This document shows positions 34,483 to 45,252 of a stretch of 64,000 nucleotides of DNA, piece after piece. The notes below the pieces were generated by a model. That model worked only from the letters and a program-made list of their open reading frames with translations. It was not told where the DNA came from and did no database searches. The stretch covers positions 106,367,698 through 106,431,697 of the forward strand of contig CM024758.1 in the NCBI GenBank assembly GCA_014218235.1, written 5' to 3'. The translations under genes and the position numbers were made by a program. This DNA comes from Colocasia esculenta (lineage: Eukaryota > Streptophyta > Magnoliopsida > Alismatales > Araceae). Positions within the stretch are counted from its first letter, which is position 1. Each line of letters opens with the position of its first letter.

Positions 34483-36834
34483 TCGAGTGCTCGAAGGCAG
34501 AGGGACGCGATAACGGTGTACAAATCACGCGAATAAAACGAAGACATGTGTCATTTAAATAATAGAGAAATTAGGTAATTAGTTTCAGTTAATTACCAGA
34601 TACATTATTGAGTATTTTACTAAGGTTTAATGACAACATGATGGTTAAGTGTGTGCAAGTGTATGAAATCAAAAGAGCATGATGGATTGTGCACAAAGCT
34701 TTTAAGTTAATTAGATTCATGCAATTTATTGCACATTAATATTTATTCAGATCAAATTATGAATAACAATATTTAATTAAGGCTAAACAATGGCTAATTA
34801 GCAAGTAGAGCAAGGGTATATAAGCAATTTCGGGTTCTGGCTATTTTTCTGTTAACGCGACGGGGGTACCCGTCGCGACTCCAGGTCGCGACAAGGCGGC
34901 TGGGCGCGACAGGAGAACCGACGGTCTGGCCCGGTTCAAGGTGGATATCGCGGCGGCTTTGACCGTCGTGTTCTCAACGCGACGTGACAGAGGGGCGCGA
35001 CCCGGCTGATATCACGGCAGGTCGCGCCGTCGCGATATCAGGAGAGTCCGGCCCTTTTCCCTTTTTCCAGGGCGTTTCCTGTTTGATACAGGTCACTTAT
35101 AAATTCAATATAAAATCGCATGATGATCCAAAAACCATGAAACCACTTTTAAATGAAAGTAGACACATATATATAGCAACCTGTATGGTTACTTTGAAAA
35201 TGGACAAGGTTTAGGCATGCTTTGATCAGGTTACATTCCGATGACCTAAACAGGCACAGTTAGGGTTCAACGAATTAATTAGAGATGAATACATGATGAA
35301 AAATTCCGAAACTAGGGGCGTTTGAAAGCTAACAAGATGTAGTATTTATGAGAATTTTCTCATGATGTGGAATCAAGTATGCACGGAGTTTACAAGCAAA
35401 CATGAAGGGTCGGGTGCATGGTTCTGACAGAGATTCAAAGAATTAATTCTCCCTAATGGGAGAACGAAATAGAGCAAGACTAGGGCCGTTTGAAAGCTAA
35501 TAAGATGCAATATATATGAGAATTTTATCATGGCATGAGAGCAAGTACATGTGGGGAATTAGAGAAAACATGAGATTTCGGTTCATGGTAACAGCAGGGC
35601 TTCAAAAATTAAATTCGCCCAAATGGATGAGCGAAATGCAACCAGATCAGAGGGCTTTTGAAGAGGATCATGAAATCTACCTAGGGTAATGTTTTCACGA
35701 TTTTAGCTTGAGAGATTGCCTACCTTTTTCGTGGAGTAAGAAAATCCTAGTTTGGAGACGAAATGTGAAGGAGAAGATCCAAGTTCTAGCCTCCTCCTCT
35801 GAGCTCCCATGATCCTAGCCTCCCTCCTTCGTCCCCCAAGGTCTCTACTGCGGTTTTGGGTTGGATGGGAATGAAAATGGAGTGTTTTAATGCTTAATAG
35901 AGTCCTTAATCACCTAAAACTCTTCTCCTCTCCTCCAACTCCGAAATTAGCAATTATCCACCTATTTTCTAGTCATTATCTACCTAATAGGATGGGGAAG
36001 AGGTCCAATTTCGTGGGTAATGGGTTAGGATAGGCTTAGGACTCTTTTTAAGATAATTTAGGAGTTAAAATAGTCATTATCTTACCCCCTTTTATTTATT
36101 AATATTTTTAGGTACGAATTTAGCCCAATTACTTCCCATCTCATGATGGGCTCTTCATATTTGGGCCCAACAATCCATGTTAGGATCATTAATAAAACCC
36201 ATTACTAATTTAACTTAATGAGTATTGGTTTAATTCTAATTATTCACCCTTTGTTCTTATTTAAATATATTTATCACACTTATTCAAGTAACTTCATATT
36301 TTTAATATGATTAAATATTATTCATGCCAATATTTCTAATCTTCACCCTTTGAGATCTTACTCTTGGCCCAATAACTCATGTGAGCTTAATTGTACAACC
36401 CATGTACTTACTTTACTTAATGAATTTTTAATTATCCTTTTATTAGAGAATTTATTCATGGGCCAAGATTGTCTATTGGTCCATATATCATAATGAGCTA
36501 TCAACCCATATTATTTAAAGTATACTCATACATTTATTTTAATTTATAATCCACTTTTACTCATAAAATAATGAGTTCTCCGACTTATTCCTTAATTATG
36601 CTAATAAGTCGCATAAATTCTTAAACTAAGTCCAAATGATTTTTCTATGCCCAAATTTCATGATGGGTCATTAGAGGACATTATTTAAAGTACAACTACT
36701 AATTTTACGGAATTTTTATATGGGTTTATACGCATGCAATAATGATGCGTACTTTTTAACTAATTGGATTTATTAATAGATAAAATTTCAATTTATCTAT
36801 AATTTTTAATTAATGGATTTTCCGGGGTACTACA
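34483..36834 (-). repeat. Truncated 3' LTR of element D
   Basis: Corresponds to 39645-41997 of the full LTR and ends TACTACA at 36834. About 1.5 kb corresponding to 38153-39644 is missing. The break is at TCGAGTGCTCGAAGGC, where homology with the right LTR stops abruptly. Contains the palindromic GC-rich block at 34853-35045. Confidence 0.92.
34853..35045. repeat. GC-rich palindrome block in the 3' LTR of D
   Basis: Begins with a hairpin CGCGACGGG/CCCGTCGCG around GGTA (34857-34877) and continues with TCGCGAC and GATATCGCGG-type inverted pairs to about 35042. The same block lies at 40015-40206 in the other LTR. Confidence 0.88.
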
Positions 36835-36850
36835 TCCTCCCCCACTTAAA
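36835..36850 (-). promoter_or_regulatory. Polypurine tract of element D
   Basis: Read on the minus strand, AAGTGGGGGAGGA abuts the LTR end at 36834. This is the expected plus-strand primer next to a 3' LTR. A second GTGGGGGAGATGA lies near 36926. Confidence 0.85.
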
Positions 36851-37029
36851 TAGAATTTGGTCCCCAAATTCATATGATATGATACGACTATCAATTTACT
36901 CGGAATATTTCATTCCATCATCTCCCCCACTTAGGGCTTTGCTATCGAGAAAATAATATGAACTTGAACTAAGGGTTTACTACTAGTACCTTGTCTACCT
37001 TTATTGGCATTTGGCGTATCAACAAGGAC

Positions 37030-37916
37030 TTATAATCGTCTTTGGTGTGGAGTTTGATTCTTCTTTATTGGATAATCGATGACTCGGTGTTGTTGACTTC
37101 CACAACGCAAGCATCTGCCTAATTTCTTCCAACAGTTATCAATCTGATGTCCTGAATTTTTACAAAATTTACAGAATTCCTTCTGCTTCACTTCACCTTT
37201 CATTCTCTTGCTATCTACTGTATTTCTTCCTTTATTATCATTGGAATGGATAGCATGTTCCCTTTTCAACGCCTTCTTCTTATGGATCTTTTCAAGAAGT
37301 CCCATGGTGTCCTCTATTATTTGAGCTCTCGATACCATGTCCGAATATATTACAAGGTCTAGCGGAGCCAACTTTTCCCAGAACACAGTCTCAACCCTTC
37401 TAAGAATCTATTTGCCTTCATCTTTTCCGTACTCACCAAATATGGTGCATATTGTGATAGTCTTTCAAATTGTGCTTCATATTCGGCTACAGACATCATT
37501 CGTTGTTTTAACTCTGCAAATTCCTTTGCCTTCTTCTCACGAATCCTTTCGGAAAAATATTTGGTGTTGAAGAGTTCTAAAAATTCATCCCACTCTATGT
37601 TGATGTCGGGTAATTGTCGACTGGCCGCTTCCCACCAAGCTCTAGCATCATGGTCCAATTGGAAGGTTGCCAGAAGAACTTTCTCCTGCTCTGAACATTG
37701 CATAACTCTAAAGATTCGTTCCATTGCCTTCACAAAATTTTCAGCTTCGTCGGGATCCGGATTTCCATTAAACCTAAGAGGATTCATTCGTTGAAAATTC
37801 CCGTATAAGTCTCCTGCCCCATTCCTTGCTCCTGCTTGAATCACGTTGTTAAGGGCTTGAGTTAACCCCTGTACGGTCCTTTACAAGTCCTGCATTTGTG
37901 CATGCTCACCAGCCAT
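37030..37916 (-). pseudogene. gag of element D with two zinc knuckles
   Basis: ATG at 37916 (MAGEHAQMQDL) is followed by a TAA at 37881-37883. The capsid domain continues as MNPLRFNGNPDPDEAENFVK, LLATFQLDHDARAWWEAA and WDEFLELFNTKYFSERIREK. A frameshift near 37385 leads into a basic region and the nucleocapsid motifs CKFCKNSGHQIDNC (intact CX2CX4HX4C) and CLRCGSQQHRVIDY (last Cys is Tyr). The frame ends soon after at 37030, where the polyprotein would normally go on to protease. Nonsense and frameshift show it is not expressed intact. Confidence 0.88.
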
Positions 37917-38138
37917 CTCCACTAATCTTCTGCGAGCAATAACACTTAATTTATTTCTTTTTAGACTTTGGGTGCTAAGGTGTTACTGTGTTGACACATA
38001 TATATTTATAAATGTATTTAGATCTTAACCATGGTTCTACCCAATTCTCACATAGGTATGGTGGTTGACTTAGACACGTGTCAGGGCAGTTCACCTAGAA
38101 CATCCTAGTCTTAAAATATCTTATTAAGGACATCCTAG

Positions 38139-38150
38139 GCTCTGATACCA
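38139..38150 (-). promoter_or_regulatory. Primer binding site (initiator tRNA-Met) of element D
   Basis: GCTCTGATACCA on + strand, two bases from the LTR start TGTCATGCCCCGCC at 38153. Confidence 0.92.
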
Positions 38151-38152
38151 AC

Positions 38153-41100
38153 TGTCATGCCCCGCCAATTTAGCAGCGGAATAAATCGGGGAGGCATGAA
38201 CAACGAGTATGGTAATGTAAATTGCGCATACATTCGCAAATATCAGAGCAACTAATGAACAATAATTGCAATTAAAACTCATCATTTTATTGATAATTCA
38301 TCTAAACTATTATAACCACTAATTCAGAGCCAAAACATAGGGCTCAATGACTTCATTACATTTGGAAATGATAACTAAGCAACTAACTAAACTAACTCTA
38401 GGGTACTGGGGACAATCCATCGCTATGACTCCAGGACGCTCATCACTCTAGTCCAATCCCGTTGTTGTGTGTAAGGTCATCACCTGACTTTCCTGAAAAC
38501 ACAATAACAAATAACGAAGGGTGAGCGATAACGCTCAGTAGGACTTAATATCTTGTGTAAACAAGCATACTTTAAGTGATTAATGTCTTGTAACGCAGGT
38601 TAACTAGAGAGAACGATCATGTATAGTCAAGAGAGTAATAGTACAAGATAACAAGTGAACGATAATACATTTCTCAAGAGTATTGTAAAATTAGGATGAC
38701 AACCTAATGAGATAGCGTGTAACAAGATAGTGTATAACAAGATAGCGTGTATCAAAATGACATGTAATAGGATAGCTTGTATCAAGGTGGCGTGTAACGA
38801 GATAGCTTGTATATCAAGATAGCGTGTAACGAGATTGCATGTAAAGAGATAGCGCGAAATGAGATAATGTGTAAAGAGATAACGTGTATGGTTGCACCAC
38901 GGTGCACTAGTCGAGTACGACAATAGTCACTTTGGGACAGTAGCCATTTCACGATAGTACAGTATGTCTGAACTCCTCATACTACTGTATAACAGTTAGA
39001 TGTCTAGCCAAAATAGTATAGTCAGAACCGGTGCAATGCAAAACACCGTCAATAGCCCCTGCAGGTATTTTCGGGTGGCTCTCTGCCCCCAGGACTAGAT
39101 TGGAGCCCCTCGGACACTCTCCGTGCCCTGCACAGTAGGCATTCAAGTCAGTAGGGTCACCGGACCCATATTATGGCGCTAGACAGTCATGTATAGTACA
39201 AGCAATGGGAGCCGCAATAGCTCAAGAGTCTCAAGAGAGTACTAGATGAATAGACGAGAGTACAAGGATAGTAGATAAGATAGGGGTATATTTGTAAAGC
39301 AACGATAATCCACGAGAGTAACGGTTGCACGGCACTAGGTTGGGTACCGACAATCTGGTAGAAGTCACATCCGCCCCACTAGCCATGCTGTGTACATGAG
39401 CCAAGTGGTCCGGGGTGATCACAAGATAAGAGAGATCTCACTAAGGCCATTTGGATCGTACTGATCCCTAAGAGTGTAACGGGATTTAAAGGTACAACCA
39501 GCTCGTTGACTAAGTACGTACGCCAAAGTCAAGAAGACTTACGGAGGCCTTGACAAGGAGTCCCTGGTCCAGTCGAGAGTATTCCCGATAGAGAGGTGGT
39601 CCAAGTCAAGAGAAAGTGTGTAACGAAACGTTGTCCGTCTTGCCTCGAGTGCTCGAAGGCAGAGGGACGCGATAACGATGTACAAATCAAGCGAATAAAA
39701 TGAAGACATGTGTCATTTAAATAATAGAGAAATTAGGTAATTAGTTTCAGTTAATTACCAGATACATTATTGAGTAATTTACTAAGGTTTAATGGCAACA
39801 TGATGGTTAAGTGTGTGCAAGTGTATGAAATCAAAAGAGCATGATGGATTGTGCACAAAGCTTTTAAGTTAATTAGATTCATGCAATTTATTGCACATTA
39901 ATATTTATTCAGATCAAAATATGAATAACAATGTTTAATTAAGGCTAAATAATGGCTAATTAGCAAGTAGAGCAAGGGTATATAAGCAATTTCGGGCTCT
40001 GGCTATTTTTTTGTTAACGCGACGGGGGTACCCGTCGCGACTCCAGGTCGCGACAAGGCGGCTGGGCGCGACAGGCGAACCGGCGGTCTGGCCCGGTTCA
40101 AGGTGGATATCGCGGCAGCTTTGACCGCCGTGTTCTCAACGTGACGTGACAGAGGGGCGCGACCCGGCTGATATCGCGGCGGGTCGCGCCGTCGCAATAT
40201 CAGGAGAGTCCGGCCCTTTTTCCCTTTTTCCAGGGTGTTTCCTGTTTGATATAGATCACTTGTAAATTCAATATAAAATCGCATGATGATCCAAAAACCA
40301 TGAAACCACTTTTAAATGAAAGTAGACACATATATCTAGCAATCTATATGGTTAATTTGAAAATGTACAAGGTTTAGGCATGCTTTGATAGGGTTACATT
40401 CCGATGACCTAAACAGGCACAGTTAGGGTTCAACGAATTAATTAGAGACGAATACATGATGAAAAATTCCGAAACTAGGAGCGTTTGAAAGCTAACAAGA
40501 TGTAGTATTTATGAGAATTTTCTCATGATGTGAAATCAAGTATGCACGGAGTTTACAAGCAAACATGAAGGGTTGGGTGCATGGTTCTGACAGAGATTCA
40601 AAGAATTACTTCTCCCTAATGGGAGATCGAAATAGAGAAAGACCAGGGCCGTTTGAAAGCTAATATGATGAAATATATATGAGAATTTTATCATGGCATG
40701 AGAGCAAGTACATGTGGGGAATTAGAGAAAACATGAGATTTCGGTTCATGGTAACAGCAGGGTTTCACGAATTAAATTCGCCCAAATGGATGAGCGAAAT
40801 GCAACCAGACCAGAGGGCTTTTGAAGAGGATCATGAAATCTACCTAGGGTAATGTTTTCACGATTTTAGCTTGAGAGATTGCCTACCTTTTTTGTGGAGT
40901 AAGAAAACCCTAGTTTCGTGACGAAATGTGAAGGAGAAGATCCAAGTTCCAACCTCCTCCTCCGAGCTCCCACGATCCTAGCCTCCCTCCTTCGTCCCCC
41001 AAGGTCTCTACTGCGGTTTTGGGTTGGATGGGAATGAAAATGGAGTGTTTTGATGCATAATAGAGTCCTTAATCACCTAAAACTCTTCTTCTCTCCTCCA

Positions 41101-41997
41101 ACTCCGAAATTAGCAATTATCCACCTATTTTCTAGCCATTATCTACCTAATAGGATGGGGAAGAGGTCCAATTTCGTGGGTAATGGGTTAGGATAGGCTT
41201 AGGACTCTTTTTAAGATAATTTAGGAGTTAAAATAGTCATTATCTTACCCCCTTTTATTTATTAATATTTTTAGGTACGAATTTAGCCCAATTACTTCCC
41301 ATCTCATGATGGGCTCTTCATATTTGGGCCCAACAATCCATGTTAGGACCATTAATAAAACCCATTACTAATTTAACTTAATGAGTATTGGTTTAATTCT
41401 AATTATTCACCCTTTGTTCTTATTTAAATATATTTATCACACTTATTCAAGTAACTTCATATTTTTAATTTGATTAAATATTATTCATGCCAATATTTCT
41501 AATCTTCACCCTTTGGGCTCTTACTCTTGGCCCAATAACTCATGTGAGCTTAATTGTACAACCCATGTACTTACTTTACTTAATGGATATTTAATTATCC
41601 TTTTATTAGAGAATTTATTCATGGGCCAAGATTGTCTATTGGTCCATATATCATAATGGGCTATCAACCCATATTATTTAAAGTCTACTCATACATTTAT
41701 TCTAATTTATAATCCACTTTTGCTCATAAAATAATGAGTTCTCCGACTTATTCCTTAATTATGCTAATAAGTCGCATAAATTCTTAAAGTAAGTCCAAAT
41801 AATTTTTCTATGCCCAAATTTCATGATGGGTCATTAGAGGACATTATTTAAAGTACAACTACTAATTTTACGGAATTTTTATATGGGTTTATACACATGC
41901 AATAATGATGCGTACTTTTTAACTAATTGGATTTATTAATAGATAAAATTTCAATTTATCTATAATTTTTAATTAATAGATTTTCCGGAGTACTACA
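38153..41997 (-). repeat. Full 5' LTR of element D (3.85 kb)
   Basis: TGTCATGCCCC at 38153 and …TACTACA at 41997. 38600-38900 contains short degenerate repeats of the AACGAGATAGCGTGTA type. The palindromic GC block is at 40015-40206. Its first ~500 bp by element orientation (41500-41997) is AT-rich. No coding sequence. Confidence 0.92.
40015..40206. repeat. GC-rich palindrome block in the 5' LTR of D
   Basis: Copy of 34853-35045. It includes the CGCGACGGG…CCCGTCGCG hairpin and a long imperfect hairpin with arms CTGATATCGCGGCG and CGCCGTCGCAATATCAG around GGTCG (about 40168-40203). Differences from the other LTR include single-base changes within the arms. Confidence 0.88.
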
Positions 41998-42491
41998 CAT
42001 GATTACAATGAAGAGTGTGTAGTCAAGTTGATTTTTGTATCCTTCCAATGTTTTTCTGTTTGTGTTCTAACATATTCTTTTTCATATTTTTTTTGCAGTG
42101 ATGATAACAACCAAGAAGGTTGACTTTGTGCCTTTGTGGCTGCTGAATTGGTGCTCATGCTTAGATATGTGAGGTGAGAAAAATATTTTATTTTAGTCAA
42201 TTTTGATGTGTATTGTGATTTTTAATCATGCTTAAGGTTCAACTTTAAAGTATATTGTGAAATATGTTCAATGTTTTTTATTTTGTAGGTTGAAGGATAT
42301 GTCTGAAACTTGGAAACACTCAATAGTTGATTGGATTGAGACAATGAATTGTGGTTCTTTAATAAAATCTATGAACTTAAAATTTTTATGTGCACTTGTG
42401 TCACTTATATTTTTGTGGACTCATGTATTTTAGTACTCTAAGCAGGTGGACTTAGACATGTTATTGGACTTGTATTTGTGTGGATCTACTA
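41998..42491. other. Unassigned stretch between element D and LTR G
   Basis: Sequence with exon/intron-like texture (TTTTTTGCAG at about 42100, TTTTGTAG at about 42289) but no recognisable protein. Possibly the remnant of an older DNA transposon into which both LTR elements inserted. Confidence 0.35.
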
Positions 42492-43700
42492 TGTAGCACC
42501 CTAAAATTTTCAGTAATTAAAAATTAGGGATAAATGAAAAATATGGCCATTTAATAATCTCAAACTAGTTAAATACGTACGCATCATTATCATATGTGTA
42601 AAAACACATTTAAAAATTTCGTAAAAATCATAGTTAGACTTTAAATAATAATATCTAATGACCCATGAAGAGATTTAGGTTAAGAAATATCTTTTGGACT
42701 AAGTTTAAGAATTATTGTGACTTAATATCGTAATTAAGGAATAAGTAAAAAATTTATTATCATATATACATCAAAAGGGGTCAAATATCAAAATAAAAAT
42801 TATGTGTGGACTTAAAACAATGTATTAACAACCCAATGAGAAAAATAGGTTAAGAGTTGTTTCTTGGGCCACGAATAAATTCAAATAAGAAAATAACCCT
42901 GGAATTCAAAAATATTAACTAGTTAAAATTAAAAGGTTAAATACTCACTTAATACACCCTTATTGGACTTCAATCGAGCCCAATTTATGTGTACAACTTA
43001 GAGTATGTTTCGTAAAGTATTTCCATCTCCAATTGGGAGAAATCTCCAATGGATGGAAGGATTTCCCAAAACTCGGACCTTGAGTTTCTTAATCTAATTA
43101 GGACTCCTAAACACACCCCTCCCTATAAATTAAACCCCCTCTCTTCCATGGGACGACCCCTAGGGTTGTTGGAGGCGTCTTAAAGGCTGTGGAGATTGGG
43201 AAACCTGAGGTGGAGGCTTGTGCAAGAAGAATTCATGCTCTCCTTCAACTCAGACTTGCAAAGAAGACTTGTTTTGTTCAACATCAAAAGTTAGTAAAAC
43301 CTCGACCAAATCTAGCAAACCATATACCTCTGGAAAGCCCTTCGAGTCTAGTTTCATATGATACTATTTTGCCCAATTGTTACGCAGTGTGTTAGACGTA
43401 TTAAGAAGATCTTTGCACTACTGTTGAAACTAGGGTTTTCTGGGAGCACGATTTTCTTTCACTAAAAGGTAGGTAGTCTCTGGGTCAAACCTTAATTAAA
43501 CTCGTACATACTTGCATACATATGTTTAGATCATGTTTGTACTATTTTCCCTAATTTTTATCTTCTTGTGTCATCGAATTAAATCAAGTATCATCATATT
43601 GTTATTTCAATCATGACAAACCCTTGCACTGTCTTATGAGTCTCCTATCCCTCGTCTAAGTCGTTTTCAGATCGAGTACTTAACATGAATACTATTTTTT
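42492..43700 (+). mobile_element. Diverged gypsy LTR fragment G, + orientation
   Basis: Starts TGTAGCACCCTAAAATTTTC, the counterpart of the outer ends of the LTRs at 41997 and 55277 read on the opposite strand. Colinear but diverged similarity to element D's LTR continues (GCATCATTA, TTTAAATAAT, TAATGACCCAT). A TATA box (TATAAAT, 43124-43130) lies about 630 bp in. Similarity fades around 43500-43850, and no TG..CA end or TSD was found, so it is truncated. Confidence 0.65.
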
Positions 43701-44767
43701 TTAGTCTACTTTAAAAAAAGACCGAAATCTCTCTGTTTCATAGTGTGTATAGGGAGCAGTGACCGAAACACCTCTAGTGTATCTATTTTCTATGGTCTGT
43801 CCTGCAGAGTCAACTTAACTCAGTAAACGTGATTGGTTTTCTAATTTCTCATTATAGTAGTTAGCTTAGTGAGATAACAATCCAATGAACTTGGTTTCCC
43901 AATTTTTCATGCTCTATACAACGAGTTATAAGCCCTAGAATTACTTTAAATTGCATGATTTTAGTTTATTGATCCTATTCTTCATATACATCATAGATCT
44001 GTGAATTTGTGATGGTTGTCCAACCAAGTATTATTACAATGTGAATTAATAGATTGATCAAGATCTTATGATTTGAAATTATAAATCTAGATATTTATAT
44101 AATTTGTGGATATGAGTTTATTATATTTATCTAAATATTATTACAATGTGGATTAATATATTTACATTTAAAATTCTATGATTTGAACATATAGATCTAC
44201 AAATTCATATGTTGATATAACATAAATATTTTCGAATTTCTGATTTTAGATCTCGATTATATTTTTCTGTTTAAAAATAAAAATAGATAAAAAATAGATG
44301 CGAAAGTAGAAATACTCATTTCTGATATTTCGTATAAGATGTGGAAACAGAAACACCCATTCTTTGACAATCCTATCACCAACTCACCTTCACGTTGAAT
44401 TAATCGCGTGGGAAGTTGAAAAATTACATTGTGATTTTTTTTTCCCACCATACTAGGTCACTGTGACAAATATCGTTCATAATAACAATAACAATAACAA
44501 TGATTGTGAGATCCTTTCCTTATACACAAGATTAAGTGCCGTTTCTGCGGGAAAACAGTGCTGTTATATTTTTAGCACACAGTTGTGGATTTTAATGTGC
44601 GTTCGCAAATACAAACATAGAAACAGCAAATGTACGAATTCCACTTTAATGATCATTTATATGCAAATTTCAAATTTCGTTGGGAGTTCGGTGGTTCTGA
44701 CTGTTCACCTTCTTCCCTCCCACGAAATCGCGAATCGTCGCGCTGTCGCGTTTAGTGACCCGAGGAA
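43701..44767. other. AT-rich intergenic stretch upstream of LpxC
   Basis: No gene or terminus recognised. The last ~300 bp are the probable promoter and leader of the LpxC-like gene; no clear TATA box was seen. Confidence 0.5.
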
Positions 44768-45252
44768 ATGTCTCGCCGGCGCTTCCTTGCGTTCGTCCGC
44801 ACCTTCAACACACGGAGCTCCCCGCCGTCTCTCTCATGGAAACCTGTGAGCTCTGTCTCTCTTTCTCTCACAACCTCCCTCCATTTCCTCACCATCTTTG
44901 TGCCGCTCATGGGGGTTCCTCTTCGTCTCCCGTCCTCTTACTTCCATCACGGTAGACAGGGAAGTCGCAGCAGACTCTTGCCTCAGGGGTGGAGAGGATG
45001 GGCACGGGCCTCCACTCGGGGGACTCCACCACTGTCAGGCTGCTCCCAGCGATGGCCGGCGAAGGGAGGTACTTCGTCCTCGGGGGCGCCCGTCAGAGGA
45101 TCCCTGCTACCGTCGACCATGTCGCCGAATCGCCTCTCTGCACCACACTTCGATGCGGGGCAGCTAGGGTTCGCACCGTGGAACACCTGCTGTCAGCTCT
45201 CGAGGCGTCGGGCGTTAATAATGCCCGAATCGAAATCGACGGGGGTGATGAG
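44768..45252 (+). CDS. LPXC: UDP-3-O-acyl-N-acetylglucosamine deacetylase (LpxC), first two exons only
   Basis: LpxC removes the N-acetyl group from UDP-3-O-acyl-GlcNAc, the committed step of lipid A synthesis. Plants keep this pathway in mitochondria. Exon 1 (44768-44845, 26 codons, MSRRRFLAFVRTFNTRSSPP) looks like a mitochondrial presequence. A phase-0 GT-AG intron (44846-44955) follows. Exon 2 (44956-45252, 99 codons) gives SQQTLASGVERMGTGLHSGD, ESPLCTTL and VRTVEHLLSALEASGVNNAR. Glu102/His103 of TVEH match the catalytic Glu and a zinc ligand of bacterial LpxC. A good donor (GAG|GTGTGC) ends exon 2. The exon with VPIFDGSA and the later His/Asp zinc ligands are not seen before the TE region, so the gene either has an intron over 6 kb or is a truncated copy. 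About 125 of ~320 expected residues are present. Confidence 0.82.

Larger units (their letters stand above)
34483..41997 (-). mobile_element. Gypsy element D: two long LTRs flanking gag only
   Basis: The right (5') LTR is 38153-41997 (3845 bp). The left (3') LTR is truncated, 34483-36834. The two are near-identical at an offset of about 5163 bp, with a few substitutions per 150 bp by eye, many of them C/T or G/A. The 1.3-kb interior holds a polypurine tract, a gag pseudogene and a primer site, but no protease, RT, RNase H or integrase. This is the gag-only or internally deleted type (TR-GAG/LARD-like). The long LTRs, Met primer and CCHC Gag would fit the Tekay/Del group, an inference. Confidence 0.9.

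Noticed and set aside
37561..37794. 77-codon + strand ORF over gag of element D
   Set aside because: Shadow of the minus-strand gag.
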